A stretch of DNA of 64,000 nucleotides from Ambrosia x helenae (lineage: Eukaryota > Streptophyta > Magnoliopsida > Asterales > Asteraceae), in NCBI GenBank assembly GCA_030844895.1, contig JAUTDX010000511.1, positions 51,913 to 115,912 on the forward strand. The letters are read 5' to 3'. The position numbers and the translations under genes were made by a program. The notes beneath the pieces are model-generated. The model was not told the DNA's origin, did not search any database, and worked only from the letters and a program-made list of their open reading frames with translations. Of the stretch, positions 45,109-56,365 are shown piece by piece; position 1 is the first letter of the stretch, and each line of letters starts with the position of its first letter.

Positions 45109-47333
45109 TCACTTAAAAAATCGTTGTGAATGTTTTGGAGTATGAACAAGCACTTCCTTGTAACAAATCGGACACGCCTGACAGTTATAATATAGTTAGA
45201 AAAGTGGAACATGGCGGGCCAGGCGTAATGTGTAATAAAGTTAAGGAAATGAGTTTACCTTGTTGATGCTAAGCCATTGACTGCCACAGCCAGCATGATA
45301 AATATGTTTGCATGGAAGAGTGAGCTGGCGGTCACCTCGTTTATATTCCATTTGACAGATCACACACCTGCAAGTCCAGTTTGGAATGGAGTTAGGACAG
45401 ATGTACAATGATGAAGAAACTGGACTAATTTGGGTTGGAAGGAATAACTGATGAGTAAGATGGTGAATGGTTTGCAGTCAAGAATCACTGTACAATCCAA
45501 ACGCTCTCCAAACTCGATGGAATACTGAACGTGGATTCAACGCATATGGTAAACTAGGGATAACAATTTATAAATGATACAACAATAATAAGGTTATAAG
45601 TTGTCATAACTCATATCTCCTGTTTAAGCCATTTATTAGACTATATGGTGTGCCTCCCCTCTCCCCCAACTCCCCCAATTGCCACATCAGCGCCACATCA
45701 TTTCCCCCATTTTCTCCCCCAAAGTTTGGAAATGCCTTCCCCCAATTCCCCCATTCCCCCTTCCTTTTTTTATTGGATAAAGTTTAATTAAAAAAAAAAA
45801 AAAAAAAAAGTGGACCAATCAGGTTGCTCGGTGCCCACGGCATGATTTCCCCGGTGTCCCCGGAAAATTCACGGGGGGGGGGGGGGGCGGCGGTGTTCCC
45901 CGAGTTCCCCGCAGCCACATGTGCTCCCCGATTCCTTTCCCCGCTTGCACACCATATAGTCTTACAACCCATCAATTGTCTACACGTTTATAACTTTATT
46001 ACAACCTGTATGACTTGTTTAGATAAATGGGTTAAACGGGTCGTGTACAGGTTAAACGATTTTAAGTGTGTTCGAGTTTACGAATATATATATGGGTCGT
46101 GTTAAGGTTCAGCAATTCAATTCATCAAACCACCAACTCGACACAATTAACAACCCTAAGTTCAATGAAGTATATAAATGAACTGCTGACAAGCATTAGT
46201 TAATTACCTCTCATTTTTCGACTTTTTTCTCCAGAAGAAACACCACTTGAACTTTGAAACAGGGAGCATGGAAATAGCCTCTTGAGACAGACCCCGACTT
46301 TGACTTCCAACAGCCTCGCCTAACTCGAGCAGTTCCTGCAATTGGATGCATCATTTGTAACAAATCTTTGGAGAGCAAATCTAATTAATAAAGATAAAAC
46401 ATATCGAACCTCATAAGTCATATTATCAGGATCAACGTTGTCTTCCCACACAATCTGTACAATATAGACATTTAAGCTTGTTATTTACACCTAATCAGTT
46501 GGGTTATCAAAAAGATTAGATGGAAAGTATGACAAATATATAGAGAGAGCTTTAGACCTGATAATCTCCAGGGTTATGATGACTCTGTGGACCTGAGATA
46601 TATAATCATAAAAGAAAAAATTAAAACACTCATAACGCCCATAAATCTTTCATTTTAATGATTCTCAGCTAAAGTAACTTATTTCATCATTAAGCTGTCT
46701 CAACCTTCCAGATTTATAAAGACATTTGATTATTGGAAACCATGAAAGAAGTTTGTAGTGTATAATGGTGTGAAAAAGTAAATAACTATTACTTGATAAA
46801 TCAATCAGCAAAAGAAATCAATACTCACAGTCTGCTGCGTGATCAGCTACAGAATTCGAGCTTGAGTGCCCATCTTGTTGAGTATGTACAGATGTAGTTT
46901 CATTAGCCATGGTTGAAGCATTATCTAATTGCCTAACATACCCATTGTTCCCATATGTTTCATCATTATTAATCGGATAAGCATCACAATAATCGTAGTA
47001 TGAGAAACTTCCAGGTTCAAAATAAGCAAACTTGTATGCATTGGTATTTATTGTAGATTGGGTGCTATCCTGCATACACAAGTGAATAAGTTACAGTAAT
47101 GCCACCTAGCAATTCATTGAATCATATGTAGAAACAAATCAAACAGTAATAATCAGAACTTTTTTCTAATATAGATGTTTGGGTGCTATCCTGCATACAC
47201 AAGTGAATAAGTTACACATTAATATTGAATGAAACAGTATGAAAGGTATGTGGTATTGTTTTACCTGAGGATATGTAACTTCAGAAAAAATGAAATTGAC
47301 ATGCTCATACGTAAGTCCTTCGAAGAAATCCAT
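45109..47333 (-). CDS. BB: RING-H2 E3 ubiquitin ligase, BIG BROTHER-like, 7 coding exons
   Basis: Coding exons on the - strand: 47333-47265, 47069-46829, 46592-46558, 46454-46410, 46335-46208, 45367-45259, 45177-45109. All introns are GT-AG and join to 231 codons plus stop. BIG BROTHER proteins are E3 ligases that limit organ growth; Arabidopsis BB is about 248 residues. The signature is clear: NVDPDNMTYEELLELGEAVG, SRGLSQEAISMLP, then a RING-H2 finger with zinc ligands Cys174, Cys177, Cys192, His194, His197, Cys200, Cys211 and Cys214 (CVIC, CKHIYHAGC, CPIC). The N-terminal half is Asn/Tyr/Ser-rich and less conserved (INTNAYKF is a BB hallmark). I start at MDFFEGLTYEHVNFIF; additional untranslated exons probably lie upstream to about 49 kb. 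A MITE sits in the intron between exons 5 and 6. It could equally be a close BB paralogue. Confidence 0.93.
45636..45964. mobile_element. Tourist-like MITE in an intron of the ligase gene
   Basis: The element 45639-45961 (323 bp) has perfect 15-bp ends GACTATATGGTGTGC / GCACACCATATAGTC and TTA on each side. It is C-rich on the left (CTCCCCCAACTCCC) and G-rich on the right, with a 15-G run at 45873-45887 and an A run at 45790-45809. It lies in the 840-bp intron between coding exons 5 and 6. Confidence 0.92.
47060..47216. repeat. 36-bp direct repeat copying a splice acceptor
   Basis: GGGTGCTATCCTGCATACAC and the next 16 bases occur at 47060-47095 and again at 47181-47216. On the - strand the first copy contains the 3' splice site and first bases of coding exon 2. 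The second copy is a decoy acceptor within the preceding intron. Use of the decoy would read GATAGCACCCAAACATC and then reach a stop. Confidence 0.85.
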
Positions 47334-49200
47334 AACGCTTCAACTCAAAACAATAAATTATATCGAATTCAGTTTGTACACGCTAGTACCGCCTGTGATA
47401 CCACTTAACAAGTATGCATCAAATTAACCAATCAAACATTGACATCATTTTCGCAGTTCCCCAAAACCGGATGAATTCAACTGTGGCAGGCTCTGGTAAA
47501 GAGGTGTATTAGTAGATCAAATGACTGCGATCCGAATCCTATAAAAGTAATAATGACTACTTAGCTAACAATAGCAAAACATTATGAACCAGATCCATCA
47601 AAAGCCAATTATTTGGAGATGAAAGTACAAACTACCATAATTGGTTCATCCTCAATACTGACTTAAATAGCATCATAAAGCACAAACATAAAAAAAGTCT
47701 CTTAACTCACAACTGTAACAAGATACCATGTGCTATAATTCAACAGAGTATAACCTTAACACAAATAAGGCATGAATAAACCTAACGCGACACGTTAAAT
47801 CATCATTTCCTGTTACTTTTGAAATTATTTGTTGCAGAAGCTTAACACAAACAGAAACACACAGCAAAAAAACAGAACTAACAAACGCATTTCCTCCTTC
47901 TCCAATTGTTAGTTACTTTTCTCAGCAACAATCCACAATCGAATCCGTTACGAATTAATATCCAATCACAAATTAACAATGCAACGTGAAGAACAAGTAA
48001 AGCAAAATCAAAAGGCATACAATTCATTCTTCAATTACGATTATATATACAGTTTCTGTAAGCAACAATACACAACCGAATCAAGTATCAAAACCTAATT
48101 AGTTAAATCACATGATGAATTATACTCATCTGATCAAACAGCAACGTGAAGAACAAGCAAATCGAAATCAAACAGCACGGAATTCGTTCTTCAATTACGA
48201 TTATTATTAACTATATTACCTACATTAACTATATGTACAGTTACGGTGTATGCATATGCAGAGAGAGAAGCTTTCTGTCAGAAAAAACTCTGAAAACAAA
48301 AACCTAACTGACTATAAACACTCGAATCACATATCAAAACTTAAATAGTTAAATCTCATGACGAAATAATAATTCAATCACACATTCACAATGAAATTCA
48401 TTCTTCAGTTACGATTATTAATTATTTTACATACATTTATCGCTTCTTAGCTTCTTTTCCGGTCGTCGTAAGGAAAGAATCTCTGTTTTTAGTAATCGAT
48501 ATATCGATATATATATATATATATACACACACGCGCGCGCTCACACACAGCTATACTGTATTTGTACACACACAAGCATCCTCAACTCTACGAAAAACAA
48601 TTGCTTCACACAATCATAAACATACAAAACAAAAAAAAATGAAACTATATACACAATTTAATCACATATATCAAAACCTAAATACTTAAATCACATGATA
48701 AACTAATCATCCAATCACAATGCAACGTTATGGTGTATGTGTATCTATATCTAGAGTCTAGAGAGAGTAAACCTTTCTCTCACTAAAACTCAACGAAACA
48801 CCGTTGCTTAATAGAACCATAAACACACAACAAAAATGAAACTAAATACAAATCATTTTGTTCAATCACATGATGAATTGATTAATCGTCCGATCACAAT
48901 GCAAAGTTAAGAACAAATAAACCGAAATAAAAAAAAAAATCATTCTTCAATTAATATTATTAAGTGTTTTACCTACATTGATCACTTCTAACTTCTTTTC
49001 CGGCCAGGGCGTAATTAAACTATATATACAGTTATAGTGTATGTATAGGTATAGAGAGAGAGAAGGTTTCTCTCTCTAGAATTCTTTTTTATCTTTCTTC
49101 TTCTGTGTAATGACTCTGTTTTTTGTTGTAGGGGTGGCGCCTTTTTGCAGAGAGAGAGAGAGAGAGGGGGGGGGGGGGGGGGGGGGGCGAGGGGGGGTTA
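47334..49200 (-). promoter_or_regulatory. 5' region of the ligase gene with diverged repeats
   Basis: This 1.9 kb upstream of the ATG probably contains 5' UTR exons, introns and the promoter. Related blocks recur at roughly 47940-48060, 48100-48250, 48370-48470, 48700-48760 and 48890-49060, sharing AATGCAACGTGAAGAACAAG, CATTCTTCAATTACGATTAT, CTTCTTTTCCGG and GTTAxxGTGTATG. These are diverged tandem duplications. A TA/CA/CG microsatellite lies at 48499-48548. Start sites and UTR introns could not be fixed. Confidence 0.5.
49166..49187. repeat. GA repeat followed by 22-G run
   Basis: AGAGAG repeats from about 49149 lead into 22 consecutive G residues. It lies near the presumed promoter of the ligase gene. 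Confidence 0.9.
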
Positions 49201-50168
49201 AGAGTAACGAGTCACGCGATCTCCGTTACAATAATAAGGGGTGTGATCACCTGCTACGCGGAACACTGGAAGAGTATGTGGGAGAATAACGTGTCAGTTA
49301 CTAGGCGGTTAGTTTTACTAAGTCACCTCCAATCAAGTCACGAGGTTTAACGATGGGTTAGACGAATTAGAAACTGACACGTGTTTGTTTGGTTCTGGGT
49401 TATAGGTGGGTCAGCTAAAGCGCTTCTGTGACTTGAGTTATCAAACTATCAACCCTGTTGTGTCGGTTCATAATAAAAGGAAATCTCGTACAAAATTAGT
49501 ACGGAGTAATAAAAACTGTTTTTTTATTTATATTTACTATGAAAATATTTAGTAAATAATGGACCTAATTAATTAGATGTTGTATTTCAGGATAAATAAG
49601 TTAAAAAAAGAAAATTTAATGGAATTTAACGATAGTTGACCGAGGGTTATTATTATATGTTATGAAGACGGGGAGGGAATCGGTAAGGTGATGTGCCATC
49701 TCTCTCTGTTGGACCCCCCACCCACCCGGTCGATATTTCGGTGGCCAAGGAGATATCTCCCCGTCCTCCTTGTTCTCTCTCTCTCTTTGATGTTATTGTA
49801 GGGAGAATCTTTTCCTTGATTTGAGGAAAAGGAAAAGAGAGTATGACGTAGTGCTAAGGTAGACAACAGAGAACTATACCCTATAACCTTAAAATGGTAT
49901 CAATTTAATTTGACCAAATTGCATTTACTTTATAGTAAATCTTTTATAAAAGGAAAAGAATATTAAAATACGATCACTTGATTTATTTGTTTAGGGATGA
50001 GTACGATGTCATACCAAAAATACCGGTATCAAATACTCATCCTATATTTGCTTTGGTGTTGGTGTTCTATGATAAAAATGTGACGGAATCCATTAATGTT
50101 CATGCTTGTTAAATTCGACCTAAGCCTATAATAAAAATAGGTATATTATGCAACTTTAAAATAAATTC
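49201..50168. other. Intergenic DNA with probable old MITE
   Basis: About 49645-49906 looks like a decayed MITE: GGGTTATTATTATATGTT on the left resembles the complement of AACTATACCCTATAACC on the right, and CGATATTTCGGTGGCCAAGG near 49730 matches the interior of the MITE at 20771. No TSD was found. The rest is AT-rich with nothing recognised. Confidence 0.35.
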
Positions 50169-50315
50169 AAAAGTTGGTGGCGGAATCCATTAGAGTTTGC
50201 TGTTCAGAAAGGGGTGGCGGCGCAACTTGTTGCCCGTCTACCCGCTATCTTGATGTAATTCTTCACGTATTTAATAAAAGATTTTAAGATTTAGCTAAAA
50301 AAAAAAAAAGTTGGT
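50169..50315 (+). mobile_element. 5'-truncated LINE-like tail, second copy
   Basis: About 50200-50256 reproduces the 3' end of the ORF at 1-540 (protein FAVQKGVAAQLVARLPAILM-like) up to TAA. A short trailer with AATAAA and a 13-A run follows. AAAAGTTGGT occurs just before the insert (50169-50178) and after the tail (50306-50315), a likely TSD although its A residues overlap the poly(A). Severe 5' truncation is typical of LINE insertions. Confidence 0.75.
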
Positions 50316-50802
50316 AAGCGGTACATAGAGGCATACAGCATACTCGATACAAACAATAGTGGATTTAAAAGAATTATTTTGATTTACATAGAGCCCCTTC
50401 TTTGTACTTTGAAAATTTTGAACTCCCAATACAGCGAGTGGAGACATCTTATAACCAGGGTGTATCACTGTATCAAATTATATATTGAAAATCATTATAG
50501 CCGATTTTTGTCAGCGCTAAATTCTTTATATTTATTTATTATTTTATTTTTTTGTATGTATATTTGATTTTATATATTTTTTTTATTTTAATAGTATTAT
50601 ATAATTGTATATCATATTATATAAGTATTTGTAGTATGCTAAAGAAACCTTGTGTTATACTGGTTGAGCAAAGAGAAGATTCAATAGTTATTAATTAAGA
50701 TTTAGAAATTATAAAACGATAGTTTAAAATAAAATATATTTACAAAAATATGAGATAAAATACAAATGGATAAAATAAGAAAATTTGAAAAAAAAAATAG
50801 TC
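50316..50802. other. AT-rich intergenic DNA, nothing recognised
   Basis: No gene or element boundary was found; the stretch is very AT-rich around 50520-50640. Confidence 0.5.
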
Positions 50803-51037
50803 TTAGGGCCTGTTTGGTGGCCTCTTAATGAGGCTCTAACCATTCAGCTTTGAATGGTTTAGCATTCAGACTGTTTGTTTCAGCCTAAAAATGCTCTGAA
50901 TAGAATGATTAAGAGCTGAATCATTCAGACTTTGTGCATAGCTGAACCATTCAGCACTTAATCATTCAGAGCCTCTTAAGTCTTAACCATTCAGGCATCT
51001 TAACGATTCAACACTTATTAAACCAAATAGCCTCTTA
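50803..51037. mobile_element. Tourist-like MITE related to the local Harbinger element
   Basis: The element 50806-51034 (229 bp) has ends GGGCCTGTTTGG / CCAAATAGCCTC and TTA on both sides. Its end and its interior phrases (CTCTTAATGAGGCTCT, CTGAATGATTAAG, AACCATTCAG, GTGCTGAAT in complement) match the terminal and subterminal regions of the Harbinger element at 16845-20739. It has no ORF, so it is a candidate non-autonomous derivative. Confidence 0.87.
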
Positions 51038-51535
51038 AATTATAATTGGAACATGTGAAACAACCATGTACTTATATATTAGGCATAAAAAAAGATATAA
51101 CTTATGTATTAATATGGCATCTAGCGGGTGCGCCTTTAAAGCTTGATGTAAGATTATTGGATTGAGTTCACGTATTAAACAAGTTTCACTAGGCTATCCT
51201 TTGTGGACACGCGAATAGTTCAGCGCGAGCTAGGTTTCAGCGCTGATGCTCACCCATACCACAACTACCCCACGTGAACCCCGGCAATACAGCCCCACGC
51301 GAACCCCGACACTATAGCCCCACGCAAGCCAACGTGAGCAAGCTCCTGCGCAAAGAAGCTATTTATGTTGGATTTGCATGCTATGATCGCGCCAATGCTC
51401 ACCCCAACCCACAACCACCTCGTGTACCCGGGTTACTTGAGAGTCACATCAGTGCTCACCACGCGCCACAACGGACAGTCTTATAGCTTGAGTACAATTA
51501 AATTTTGTTAAGTCACTATTTGATTTGAGCTTTTA
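51038..51535. other. Intergenic DNA with a short 25-bp repeat
   Basis: Three 25-bp units starting CCCCACGxGAACCCCG begin at 51268, 51293 and 51318. The open frame over this stretch (51274-51486) has no recognisable protein. Confidence 0.5.
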
Positions 51536-51695
51536 CCGATGTGGTCTTTTTTTTGAACGGCAAACTTTTTTTTAACACCCTTTTATTCCACATTTACCTT
51601 GCATTTGCAAGGATTTGAACCCATAACCTTACACTTGTAAAGGAGAACACCATGCCACTAGACCAATAGGTCATGGGTTTTACCCGATGTGGTCT
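51536..51695 (-). mobile_element. Minus-strand tRNA-derived SINE
   Basis: Read on the - strand, an A-box-like TGGTCTAGTGGCATGG and B box GGGTTCAAATCC are followed by a 3' end TTTGCCGTTCAAAAAAAA. CCGATGTGGTCT occurs on both sides (51536-51547, 51684-51695); the match extends outward with one extra C. The body is about 136 bp. It is not a functional tRNA: the acceptor and anticodon arms cannot be formed. Confidence 0.85.
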
Positions 51696-52608
51696 ATAGT
51701 CTCTAATAAAAATCAAGAATTTATCTAGTTGATTTAAAAGAAAAAGGATTAACATGTGAAAGTTGTACCAAGTATTGTCTTTTTGTTTTTAAATAATGTT
51801 TATAAAGGACAACAGACCGCCCACCAATTTCCAACCAAATCCTAGATATGGTGTAGGATATGATGAACCACATGGGACTTGGAGCATTCCTAGAATATTA
51901 TTAGATTTGAACAAAGGAGTTAACCAAATGCTAACTACTTTCCACCGAATATTATTCGCAAGCAATCCTAATCACTTGCATTAGTGACTATACACTTAAA
52001 ATTTTGATTTTAGATATTATCATTCTTGAGTTCCATAATTATAAGTAGATGTGGCTTGTAATTGGATCACACAATTAAAGTTGGCATTGCACTTATTAAC
52101 TCGCATTCAAAATCAGGTTGATCGAATTAACTGAACCGTCTTTTCCAGTAACCAAAATGTTTGTCATAAAATGGATAGATTATGAGAATTAAAAAACCGA
52201 AACATTTATAGTTTCAGTTTTGTCAATGACAGTGGTCTAAGTTGATGTTAAAAGAGCCACCTTTGTTCGATCATCGGTCTTTTACCAAACTTTTTTCAGT
52301 ATCAAAATCTCTCTAAGTTGGTTGAGATCATTGCCATGAAGTCTTACAAAGATGATAGTAATCATCACTTCTCTTTTCACTTGTATGGTAGCATTGGACC
52401 AAAATCCTTAGCATGTAGACGGTTCTGCTCTCAATTGTAATAGTGTCTCCGAATCCAGAAGGCAACTTTAGAAGTTTTAGGTCTAATTCATAAACTGGAT
52501 ACGGAAGTGTCTGAGCCGCCAAACTTTACAAGCTATTGTAGTTATAAATACACAATAAGTTTCTTTGATGGCAATTGGGCATTTTAATTGCTAATTTAAA
52601 ATTACCTG
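51696..52608. other. Intergenic DNA, nothing recognised
   Basis: No gene, RNA or element termini were supported. Confidence 0.5.
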
Positions 52609-52766
52609 ATCGCAATCAGTGGCAAAACTTGGAAAGAAATTTTGTGGGGGCTTAAAGTCACGGTACCCTTAAAACGTATAATTTTTTTTAGAAGAAAACG
52701 CGTAAAATTACATTACGGACCAAAAAAAATGCAGTGCCCTAATAATCCTTCGCCCTTGATTGCAAT
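52609..52766. mobile_element. Small hAT MITE (142 bp)
   Basis: The element 52617-52758 begins CAGTGGCAAAACTTGG and ends CCTTCGCCCTTG, imperfectly inverted. Flanking 8-mers ATCGCAAT and ATTGCAAT match at 7 of 8. A CAGTGGC-type start with an 8-bp TSD fits hAT elements. Confidence 0.68.
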
Positions 52767-53592
52767 TATAACCTTTAAACACTTTTTTATGTTTGCTATA
52801 GAATGACCTTGTTTCATTTTTGATGTAGATGAAATGCTCAAAACTTAAAATACCAAAGACTCAAGAAAATTGGTCAGAAAATAACAAAAAATACTTTTGA
52901 ACTTGTCCTATATTATCTATTCATACATATTTTTTCCCATAAAACAAAAAGACTAAAATCCCTGTGTTATCCTAGACTTTGAGTTATGTAGGGATGGCAC
53001 TAAGACGAACTTGGGATGGATATTTGTAATCTAAGATTCATACCCTATTATAAACTGTGTCACAAAGTCATTGGCTATCTGATTACTAAATATTTGTCAG
53101 ATATCGGGTTTACTTATTAGTTTGTTAATAGTTGCTAATTGTGATGTATATTTCTTACTATTCTATTGTTTGATTATAAATGGAATATATTAAAAAAAAC
53201 TTTTATAAAAAAGTATATTGATATATATTAAAATATTTGTAAAAGTAAGTTGTAATGTGAAGTGCGAGGTGATGGTTTGTGAAGTTTGCATTGGTATAAA
53301 AAGTGGGGGGTTTTGAGGAAAGATTAAAAATATATTGTGGCATTGAAATGGTGGTTTGTGAAAGTTTGTCGTTGTAGGTGCTCTTAACAGTGACAACGCT
53401 CACACTCACTCATGAGTGTGAGGACAACCACACCTACTCTACTCATGACCACTTCACTTGGTTGCGAAATGGTGTTTGTGTGATAGTAAGCCCAATGCGA
53501 CTTATCCCCTCTCATAGTCACATAACATATGAATTAAGAGGTAGGAGTGACACATGAAAGTGTCACGATACCTACGGTTTTAGCAATATTCT
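52767..53592. other. Intergenic DNA, nothing recognised
   Basis: AT-rich DNA. A short CACTCACTCATGAGTG palindrome lies near 53403. No gene. Confidence 0.45.
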
Positions 53593-53601
53593 TTCTTTAA
53601 A

Positions 53602-53813
53602 GAGAAAATTGCAGTTTTCGTCCCCGTGGTTTGCCTAAACTAACAAGTTCAACTAAGGCTTAACACCCTGAGTACCTGTGGTTTGGTTTGCTAACACTTT
53701 ACGTCCCTCAAGCTAACGTCCGTCTATCTGCCGTTACATCACCCTCACGTGCAGCTCACGTGAGGGGTAATATGGTCATTTCAACTCGAAAATGAAGGGC
53801 AGTTTGGTCATTT
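53602..53813. repeat. Left TIR of the Mutator-like element
   Basis: Inverted counterpart of 56895-57107. Contains CACGTGCAGCTCACGTGAG, itself nearly palindromic, and GGTCATTTCAACT twice near its inner edge. Confidence 0.92.
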
Positions 53814-54347
53814 CAACTTGAAAATTTGAACGTTATAATTTGAAGAAACATTCTTCTTCTTCCCCAAATCCACTTCAAACCCTAATGTGTAATCCAATGT
53901 TTTACTGTAATTCGAGATCAACAATTTCCAATTGCATGTCAAATTATCATCTACGAAATGAAAGATGGAGTGATGTTCCTCCAATTTGCAGATTTGTGGC
54001 TGAAACATAGGAAACACATGAAGTGAAACTGGATTGATGTTCATGAACTGAAACTGTTGTCATTCATCATTGTGATAAACGTTGTGGTCTTGTGTTCTTT
54101 GTTCATATTTTGTTAATGTAGGTGTATGCATTCAACATTGTAATAAATTTGAATTGGAATGTTCTTTGTGTTCTAATTTGTTCTTATTTGGTTAATATAG
54201 GTGTATGCATTCAACATTGTAATGAATTTGAATTTCAATGAAATGAAAATGATGTTGTCACTTAAACATTGCATACATTTCATTCATAGCAACTTGTTAC
54301 ATCAGCATCATGTTTTGGTTGTTCATCACTTCCATTTGTTACATGTT

Positions 54348-54815
54348 TCACTTCCAGTGACGATCATCATCAGAGAATGAATCAGACCGACGCCCATCTT
54401 CATACGGGTCATGGTACCACTCATCATCAGAGTCTGGATAATCCCAGACTCTTTTCAAAACCTCAGTATCATAATCGTCGTATGGATTAGCTTCTTCTTC
54501 TTCCTTTTCTGTCTTTCCTTCATGATCATGTTCATCATCAGCAACATCTTGTTAATTATGAATTAGTGGATCTGCAAACTAATTCAACTGCACATGTTCA
54601 TCATCACCAGCATGTTTTGGTTGTTCATCAATTATTGGATCATCTTCATCATTAGCAGCATGTTGTGGTTGTGGATCTTGTGGTTTTTGATCTTGTGGTT
54701 GTTGATCTTGATCATGAACAACATCTTCTTCCTTTGGATCTTCATCATTAGTAGCATGTTCATGTTGAGTGTGTTTGGTTTTTAGTCTTTTCTTTTTTGT
54801 GTTTTTTCGATCCAT
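54348..54815 (-). pseudogene. Acidic protein ORF with two in-frame stops
   Basis: From the ATG at 54815 the frame reads MDRKNTKKKRLKTKH, then a Gln/Asp/Pro-rich repeat (DQQPQDQKPQDPQPQ), then meets TAG and TAA about 25 bases apart near 54545-54580. The same frame continues as DVADDEHDHEGKTEKEEEE, DTEVLKRVWDYPDSDDEWYH and ends after SFSDDDRHWK at TGA (54348-54350). A TATA-like CTATAAATAG (- strand, 54859-54868) sits 44 bp upstream. The basic start followed by a long acidic region suggests a nuclear protein, but I recognise no domain and no function is proposed. Confidence 0.6.
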
Positions 54816-54858
54816 CTTATTAATTGGATTGTATGGTCATTTGGTGCTTTTTTGTTCT

Positions 54859-54868
54859 CTATTTATAG
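54859..54868 (-). promoter_or_regulatory. TATA-like box for the acidic ORF
   Basis: CTATAAATAG on the - strand, 44 bp upstream of the ATG at 54815. It suggests that the cargo once carried its own promoter. Confidence 0.4.
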
Positions 54869-55228
54869 TGAATATAACCGTATACAGGGCAATATGGCCG
54901 TTAGAAATGACAATCAATTGATGATCAGACTGACCCATTTGCATACTTGACCCATTTGAGTTAAATAATTCATGAAACAAACCTATGATCATACTGACCC
55001 ATTTGACTTAAATAAGTCAAACCATTCATGAAACAAACCATGATCATACTGACCCAAACTACACAAGCCATTAACATAGGCTGCAAACTGCATTAACTAA
55101 CAAACTGCATTGACATGTTCATTAACAAACTGACCCATTTGAAGGTGACTGATACAACATCATAACAAACTGACCCATTTGACAACCATTAACAAACTGC
55201 ATTGACTAATAAACTGCATTGACATGTT

Positions 55229-56100
55229 CATTAACATTATGACCCTGCACAACCTTAACCATGACTGATTCACTAACATATGACCCTGCACAACCATTAC
55301 CATGACTGATTTCACTAACATTATGACCCTGCACAACCCTTAACCATGACTGATTCACTAACATATGACCCTGCACAACCATTACCATGACTGATTCACT
55401 ACCATTATGACCTTGCACAACCCTTAACCATGACTGATTCACTAACATATGACCCTGCACAACCATTACCATGACTGATTCACTAACATTATGACACTGC
55501 ACAACCCTTAACCATGACTGATTCACTAACATATGACCCTGTACAACCATTACCATGACTGATTCACAACCATTATGACCCTGCACAACCCTTAACCATG
55601 ACTGATTCACTAACATATGACCCTGCACAACCATTACCATGACTGATTCACTAACATTATCACCCTGCACAACCCTTAACCATGACTGATTCACTAACAT
55701 ATGACCCTGCACAACCATTACCATGACTGATTCACTACCATTATCACCCTGCACAACCCTTAACCATGACTGATTCACTAACATATGACCTTGCACAACC
55801 ATTACCATGACTGATTCACTAACATTATCACCCTGCACAACCCTTAACCATGACTGATTCACTAACATATGACCCTGCACAACCATTACCATGACTGATT
55901 CACAACCATTATCACCCTGCACAACCTTTAACCATGACTGATTCACTAACATATGACCCTGCACAACCATTACCATGACTGATTCACTAACATTATCACC
56001 CTGCACAACCCTTAACCATGACTGATTCACTAACATATGGCCCTGCACAACCATTACCATGACTGATTCACTACCATTATCACCCTGCACAACCATTAAC
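55229..56100. repeat. Tandem array of 84-bp units (two 42-bp halves)
   Basis: About ten dimers. One half reads CCCTTAACCATGACTGATTC + ACTAACATATGACCCTGCAC + AA, the other CCATTACCATGACTGATTCA + CTAACATTATGACCCTGCAC + AA; the halves alternate. Because 42 is 14 x 3, the - strand stays open for 323 codons (55206-56177) and would encode a repeated VVQGHMLVNQSWLR / VVQGDNVSESVMVM. No family or signal supports real translation, so I treat it as a repeat. Confidence 0.93.
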
Positions 56101-56365
56101 ATTAACATATGACTCATACACAATAACATTAACATACAATCATTCACAATAACAGTAACATTAACAAGAACATTCATTCATCCATTATATTCATTTCGTT
56201 ACCAAAATATTCATTACATAATATTCATTCTTCATCTTCATCAAAACGTCACTTTAATGAGTTTGATCACAAAAAACATTCCACCAAACTTATAAACCAT
56301 GACTGCACAACCACCAAAAAACATCCAAGACCTGCACATACCCTACACCTGCACATACCCTAGAC

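Noticed and set aside
51600..51680. Possible tRNA gene on the - strand
   Set aside because: Only A-box and B-box sequences are present, followed by an A-rich tail and flanking duplication; the cloverleaf cannot be completed. It is a SINE.
55206..56177. 323-codon open frame on the - strand
   Set aside because: It is produced by a 42-bp repeat period divisible by three. No homologue or signal peptide was recognised, so it is listed as a repeat and as a finding, not as a gene.
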